This document shows, in pieces, positions 60,511-64,000 of a stretch of DNA of 64,000 nt. The position numbers and the translations under genes are program-made. The DNA lies in NCBI RefSeq assembly GCF_000472785.1, contig NZ_AXAL01000009.1, positions 62,001 to 126,000 on the forward strand. Reading direction: 5' to 3'. Position 1 is the first letter of the stretch, and each line of letters opens with the position of its first letter. The notes beneath the pieces are model-generated. The model had not been told where the DNA came from and did not search any database. It was given only the letters and a program-made list of their open reading frames with translations. Source of the stretch: Mesorhizobium loti CJ3sym. GTDB taxonomy: Bacteria; Pseudomonadota; Alphaproteobacteria; Rhizobiales; Rhizobiaceae.

Positions 60511-60908
60511 TTCTTCAAGCGTCCCAGGTCGCCGAAGTCGATCGCCAGGGGAATATCCCTCATGCTCTTCTCGATCTGCTGTTTCAAACGGCTGACCTCG
60601 TGAAGGTCGGCCTGCCGGGCTTGAAGCAGGACCATCTGCGGGTCAGGTTTGGCTGGATCGGAAATCTGGTCTTCGAAATCTCTCAGAAGCTGTTCGATAT
60701 CGATTTTGCCGTCTGCCTTTTTCGGCACATTGAGATAGATGCCTGGTATGTCACCCGGGTTTATGGGAACGTCGCCGGGAATTATTGGCGATCCGGCCCC
60801 TCCTGCTGTGGGCTGATAGCCCTCCACCTCAATTTCAAAATCGGTGTCACCGCATTTGATCCGGATGATGCCATTGCTATCCGGGGCCATCTTCACTCGT
60901 ATGACCAT
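60507..60908 (-). CDS. uncharacterised small soluble partner protein
   Basis: A 133-residue protein with no signal peptide or membrane segment. The N-terminal part (1-32) has a small beta-rich segment with I-R-I-K-C-G-D-T-D-F-E-I-E-V-E-G. A Pro/Gly-rich middle (about 35-58) and a predicted amphipathic helix (about 70-120) rich in Q, R, E and K follow. It is upstream of the three-helix membrane protein, with a 4-bp start-stop overlap. No family was recognised; the pair looks like a dedicated two-gene unit. Confidence 0.65.
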   Translation of the reverse strand: MVIRVKMAPDSNGIIRIKCGDTDFEIEVEGYQPTAGGAGSPIIPGDVPINPGDIPGIYLNVPKKADGKIDIEQLLRDFEDQISDPAKPDPQMVLLQARQADLHEVSRLKQQIEKSMRDIPLAIDFGDLGRLKK

Positions 60909-61076
60909 CGCCGCCTCCAGCTACCGAGGCTGGCAAGAGTGTCACAACTCAAAAGCCATGAACAGCAGCTCGAAAGCTTCAGAGGCGTTGTCGGGGCAAC
61001 AATCGCCCCTGCCTGGCATATGGCGCGGTGGCTCGCCCTCCATCAAGATGGTCACCAGACACAGTGAGGAATTCTT

Positions 61077-61460
61077 ATGCGAAAACTCATCTCCACCGGC
61101 TCGCCGTTCGAAAAGACCGCCGGCTATTCGCGGGCCGTGGTGCAGGGCGACTGGTGCTTCGTCTCCGGGACGACCGGCTACGACTATGCGACGATGACGA
61201 TGCCGGAGACCGTCGAGGCGCAGACGCGCAATTGCCTGGCGACGATCGGCAAGGCGCTTCACGATGGCGGCTTCGACATGGCAGATGTGGTGCGGGCGCA
61301 TTACTACATCACCGACCAGGCCTTCGTGGACGTGGTCTTCCCGATCCTGGGCGAGACCTTCGGCGACATCAGGCCGGCGGCGACGATGATCGTCTGCCAG
61401 CTCAACAAGCCGGAAATGAAGATCGAGATCGAAGTGACGGCGCTGCGGCGGACGGCATGA
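61077..61460 (+). CDS. RidA family protein 2
   Basis: A RidA-type protein of 127 residues. S-P-F-E-K-T-A-G-Y-S-R-A-V near residue 9 starts the family core. F-V-S-G-T-T-G-Y-D near 28, T-R-N-C-L-A-T-I-G-K-A-L near 50 and Y-Y-I-T-D near 77 follow, and the C-terminal R-P-A-A-T-M-I-V strand, near residue 98, carries the conserved Arg. It is less like canonical RidA than the 4652 gene and belongs to a sub-branch. It overlaps the VOC gene by 4 bp (ATGA), so both are co-translated. Confidence 0.87.
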   Translation: MRKLISTGSPFEKTAGYSRAVVQGDWCFVSGTTGYDYATMTMPETVEAQTRNCLATIGKALHDGGFDMADVVRAHYYITDQAFVDVVFPILGETFGDIRPAATMIVCQLNKPEMKIEIEVTALRRTA

Positions 61461-61807
61461 AAGTCCGGCGCATCATCGCCAACATCGAAACATCAGATAT
61501 CGTGGCGGCCAAGCGATTCTATCAGGACGTGCTCGGTCTCGATCTGCTCATGGATCACGGCTGGATCGCCACCTATGGCTCGCAAGAAAAAATGGATGTG
61601 CAGATCAGCTTTGCCGAGCAGGGCGGCTCGGGCACGCCGGTGCCGGATCTGTCGATCGAGGTCGACGATGTCCCGGCCGCATTCGAAGGCATGAAGGCCG
61701 CCGGCTTCGCCATCGAATACGGACCGGCCGACGAACCCTGGGGCGTGCGGCGCTTCTATGTGCGCGATCCCTTCGGCCGGCTGGTCAACATTCTCTCGCA
61801 TCGGTGA
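61457..61807 (+). CDS. VOC (glyoxalase/bleomycin-resistance) family protein
   Basis: A soluble protein of 116 residues with the beta-alpha-beta-beta-beta VOC fold. The [16 protein letters not shown] pattern lies near residue 14, followed by E-V-D-D-V near 67 and the C-terminal [14 protein letters not shown] strand near 100. It may bind a divalent metal; the usual ligand set is incomplete by eye. It is co-translated with RidA 2. The substrate is unknown. Confidence 0.87.
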   Translation: MKVRRIIANIETSDIVAAKRFYQDVLGLDLLMDHGWIATYGSQEKMDVQISFAEQGGSGTPVPDLSIEVDDVPAAFEGMKAAGFAIEYGPADEPWGVRRFYVRDPFGRLVNILSHR

Positions 61808-61895
61808 AGAGCGCTTCTCAACCCTAGGCTTGCGCGCCGGACGCTTGGCGTTTAGCAAAGCGCCGGTTCAAATCTTTTCTGGGACGGTTTTCTCC

Positions 61896-62999
61896 ATGGC
61901 AACGAAGCATCTTTTCCTGCTCTCCGGCGACGGCATCGGCCCCGAGGCCATGGCCGAGGTCAAGAAGCTGATAACGGCCATGAACGACAAGTTCGGCAGC
62001 GGCTTCGTCACCGATGAGGGCTTGGTCGGTGGCTGTGCCTACGACGCGCATGGTGCTGCGATTTCGGATGCCGACATGGCAAAGGCCATGACGGCCGACG
62101 CGGTGCTGTTTGGCGCGGTCGGCGGCCCGAAATGGGATGCGGTGCCTTATGAGGTGCGCCCCGAGGCCGGCCTGCTGCGGCTGCGCAAGGACATGGAGCT
62201 GTTCGCCAATCTGCGCCCGGCCATCTGCTATCCGGCGCTGGCGGCATCCTCGTCGCTCAAGCAGGAAGTTGTCGAAGGCCTCGACATCCTCATCGTGCGC
62301 GAGCTGACCGGCGGCGTCTATTTCGGCGAACCCAAGCAGATCATCGATCTCGGCAACGGCCAGAAGCGCGGCATCGACACGCAGGTCTATGACACGTTCG
62401 AGATCGAGCGCATTTCGGGCGTCGCCTTCGAGCTGGCGCGCACCCGCAAGAACCACGTCACTTCGATGGAAAAGCGCAACGTCATGAAGTCGGGCGTGCT
62501 GTGGAACGAGGTCGTCACCCAGACCCACAAGGCGCGCTATGCCGACGTCAAGCTCGACCACATGCTGGCCGACGCCGGCGGCATGCAGCTGGTGCGCTGG
62601 CCAAAGCAGTTCGACGTCATCGTCACCGACAATCTGTTCGGCGACATGCTGTCCGACATCGCCGCCATGCTGACCGGCTCGATCGGCATGCTGCCGTCGG
62701 CCTCGCTCGGCGCGCCTGATGCCAAGACCAAGAAGCGCAAGGCGCTCTACGAGCCGGTGCACGGCTCGGCGCCCGACATTGCCGGCAAGGGCATCGCCAA
62801 CCCGATCGCCATGATCGCCTCTTTCGCCATGTGCTTGCGCTATTCCTTCGGCATGGTCGAGGAAGCCGACCGCGTGGAAAGCGCGATCGCCGCCGTGCTC
62901 GATCAGGGCCTGCGCACCAAGGATATTTTGTCCGAGGGCATGACCGAGGTCGGCACGGTCGAGATGGGCGACGCGATCATCGCCAAATTCCTGGCTTAA
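61896..62999 (+). CDS. leuB: 3-isopropylmalate dehydrogenase
   Basis: A cytoplasmic NAD+-dependent decarboxylating dehydrogenase (367 residues), the third step of leucine synthesis after LeuCD. The motifs are G-D-G-I-G-P-E near residue 11, [13 protein letters not shown] near 97 (substrate Arg) and the catalytic region M-E-K-R-N-V near 190. [10 protein letters not shown] near 246 supplies the metal Asp residues, and the NAD-binding [14 protein letters not shown] lies near 285. The ATG at 61896 is the family start. leuD lies upstream. Confidence 0.97.
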   Translation: MATKHLFLLSGDGIGPEAMAEVKKLITAMNDKFGSGFVTDEGLVGGCAYDAHGAAISDADMAKAMTADAVLFGAVGGPKWDAVPYEVRPEAGLLRLRKDMELFANLRPAICYPALAASSSLKQEVVEGLDILIVRELTGGVYFGEPKQIIDLGNGQKRGIDTQVYDTFEIERISGVAFELARTRKNHVTSMEKRNVMKSGVLWNEVVTQTHKARYADVKLDHMLADAGGMQLVRWPKQFDVIVTDNLFGDMLSDIAAMLTGSIGMLPSASLGAPDAKTKKRKALYEPVHGSAPDIAGKGIANPIAMIASFAMCLRYSFGMVEEADRVESAIAAVLDQGLRTKDILSEGMTEVGTVEMGDAIIAKFLA

Positions 63000-63015
63000 G
63001 CCCCAGGGGCCAGTC

Positions 63016-63471
63016 TCAACGGATATCGCCAGCCAGCTGACGCAGCAGGCCGACGAGCTGCGCCTCATCCACGGACTGGAAGAAGGCCGCGTCGGCGGCT
63101 TCGACAGCGACGATGGCGCGCTGCGCGGCCGCCGCCCCTGTTGGGGTGATGCGGATCACCTTGGCCCGGGAATCCCTGGGGTCCGTCTCTCGCGCAATCA
63201 GTCCTTTTGCCTCGAGCCGGGCAACGACATCAGACGTCATCTTCACTTCGGTGCCAGCCTGGGCGGCGAGCTGCACCTGGTTGGGCGGCTCGCCGTCACG
63301 GCCGAGCCACATCGCCGAGGCCAGCAGCACGAACTGGACATGCGTCAGGTCGAGCGGCGCGAGCGCCGCCGTCATGACGCGCTGCCAGCGCATGGTGGTT
63401 CGCCAGAGCAACAAGCCGGGGCTCTCCGAAGGTCCGCTGAAGCGCGTGTTCAAATCCTGCCCATCAGCCAT
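63016..63471 (-). CDS. MarR-family transcriptional regulator
   Basis: A winged-helix repressor of 151 residues. The L-T-H-V-Q-F-V-L-L-A-S core is near residue 42, the recognition helix has the pattern T-E-V-K-M-T-S-D-V-V-A-R-L-E near 69-82, and the wing contains the R-E-T-D-P-R-D-S-R-A-K motif near 94. It overlaps the upstream SRPBCC gene by 8 bp, so the two are coupled. Its probable operator lies before that gene (63924-63950). Confidence 0.9.
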   Translation of the reverse strand: MADGQDLNTRFSGPSESPGLLLWRTTMRWQRVMTAALAPLDLTHVQFVLLASAMWLGRDGEPPNQVQLAAQAGTEVKMTSDVVARLEAKGLIARETDPRDSRAKVIRITPTGAAAAQRAIVAVEAADAAFFQSVDEAQLVGLLRQLAGDIR

Positions 63472-63892
63472 TTTTCGCCAATGCCTCTGCCTGCTCGAAC
63501 AATTTGGCCATCGAGACGTCGAAATCGCCGCTGATCTGCGGGCCGAGTTCGGGTCCGACCTCGGCGGCCGAGGGTCCTGATATTTCGAGCCTGTGCGTCA
63601 CCTGCGTGCCGCCTTCGACGGGCACCAGCGTATGGCGGAACAAGAGTCTGGTGTCACCGAACGAGGTCTCGTCGGCATAGGTGACGTTATCGACGAGATC
63701 GACGATAACAGATTCAAACGTGTCCTGCCCGACCGGCGTCACCGAGACGCGGGTGCCCTTGGCGAACGGCCCGTGCAGCACGAAATTATCCGACCCTTCA
63801 TAAGTGAGGCGGCCTTCGTGCAAAGCCTTCAGCGCGTTCCAGATGGCCGCTGCGGGAAGCGAGGAAATCGCGGTGTATTCATTGGTCCACAT
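63464..63892 (-). CDS. SRPBCC-family protein with MarR partner
   Basis: A protein of 142 residues of the START/Bet v1-like superfamily. The A-A-A-I-W-N-A-L-K-A-L helix is near residue 14, and the C-terminal helix contains F-D-V-S-M-A-K-L-F-E-Q-A-E-A. The start at 63892 is preceded by the twin palindromes; the upstream frame to 63961 runs through them and looks non-coding. It is the first gene of a two-gene operon with the MarR regulator, so ligand binding and regulation may be linked. Confidence 0.85.
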   Translation of the reverse strand: MWTNEYTAISSLPAAAIWNALKALHEGRLTYEGSDNFVLHGPFAKGTRVSVTPVGQDTFESVIVDLVDNVTYADETSFGDTRLLFRHTLVPVEGGTQVTHRLEISGPSAAEVGPELGPQISGDFDVSMAKLFEQAEALAKNG

Positions 63893-63923
63893 TGTCTTGA
63901 CTCCTGTCCGATCGACCATTCGA

Positions 63924-63950
63924 TCTGTGCACAGACTATCTGTGCACAGA
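63924..63950. promoter_or_regulatory. twin 12-bp palindromes, probable MarR operator
   Basis: TCTGTGCACAGA occurs twice (63924-63935 and 63939-63950), each a perfect palindrome, with 15 bp from centre to centre. They lie 32-58 bp upstream of the SRPBCC start, in promoter position. A MarR dimer could bind each site, perhaps cooperatively. This is a direct observation of repeats; the regulator match is inferred. Confidence 0.75.
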
Positions 63951-64000
63951 GTAAATTGCAAGAGGAATCTTGCTGCTTCGCCTGGACGGTGCCAACTCCT

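Overview
The window looks like the chromosome of a rhizobial alphaproteobacterium, most likely Mesorhizobium or a close relative. The evidence is GC-rich DNA with dense short operons, an imuA-imuB-dnaE2 mutasome with an alphaproteobacterial LexA box (GTTC-N7-GTTC), IalB-, DUF1737- and DUF72-type genes, and several palindromic intergenic elements of the kind common in rhizobia. The assignment rests on gene content read by eye, not on a database search. No rRNA, transposase, integrase or CRISPR array was seen. There is one tRNA gene, tRNA-Gly(GCC).

Region 1 (1-4431) holds an OmpR-type regulator with a COG4705 membrane protein and a small periplasmic protein, a methyltransferase-like membrane protein, a C39-like papain-fold protein and an NTF2-like protein. 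Region 2 (4521-16823) looks catabolic. It contains RidA plus a metallo-amidohydrolase, a flavin monooxygenase with an NTF2-like front domain, an RpiR/SIS regulator, a NitT/TauT-type ABC importer (ATPase, permease, Tat-exported binding protein), a Gfo/Idh/MocA dehydrogenase, an amidase and an M24 peptidase. A 9-bp motif (AAAGCAACA) occurs both before ridA and in the rpiR/ABC divergent promoter, which may tie these units together.

Region 3 (17021-36910) is the most unusual part. An IalB-like protein is followed by one 4579-codon gene for a giant inverse autotransporter (type Ve): an intimin/invasin-like beta-barrel, then about 4200 residues of beta-helix in modules that restart at a block seen four times. 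After a strong terminator comes a five-gene cassette of three tandem phage-tail-collar-domain proteins, a seven-bladed beta-propeller protein and a GNAT acetyltransferase. A DUF6916 gene and a SapC (S-layer-type) gene lie just beyond. None of the cassette proteins has a visible signal peptide and no phage genes are present. I propose this as a candidate surface-display system.

Region 4 (37039-49484) carries a methyltransferase, tRNA-Gly, ProXp/YbaK deacylase, a thioredoxin/TPR co-chaperone (CnoX-like), a Lon-substrate-binding-domain protein, a Trm112-like protein, the SOS mutasome, a LysE exporter, a minimal zincin, DUF1737 and a CitE-like lyase. Region 5 (49614-64000) has a DUF4173 membrane protein with a two-component system, a FAD oxidoreductase, DUF72, an ArsR/SRPBCC unit with a perfect operator palindrome, leuD and leuB, two secreted proteins, an uncharacterised two-gene membrane unit, RidA and VOC proteins, and a MarR/SRPBCC pair with twin palindromic sites.
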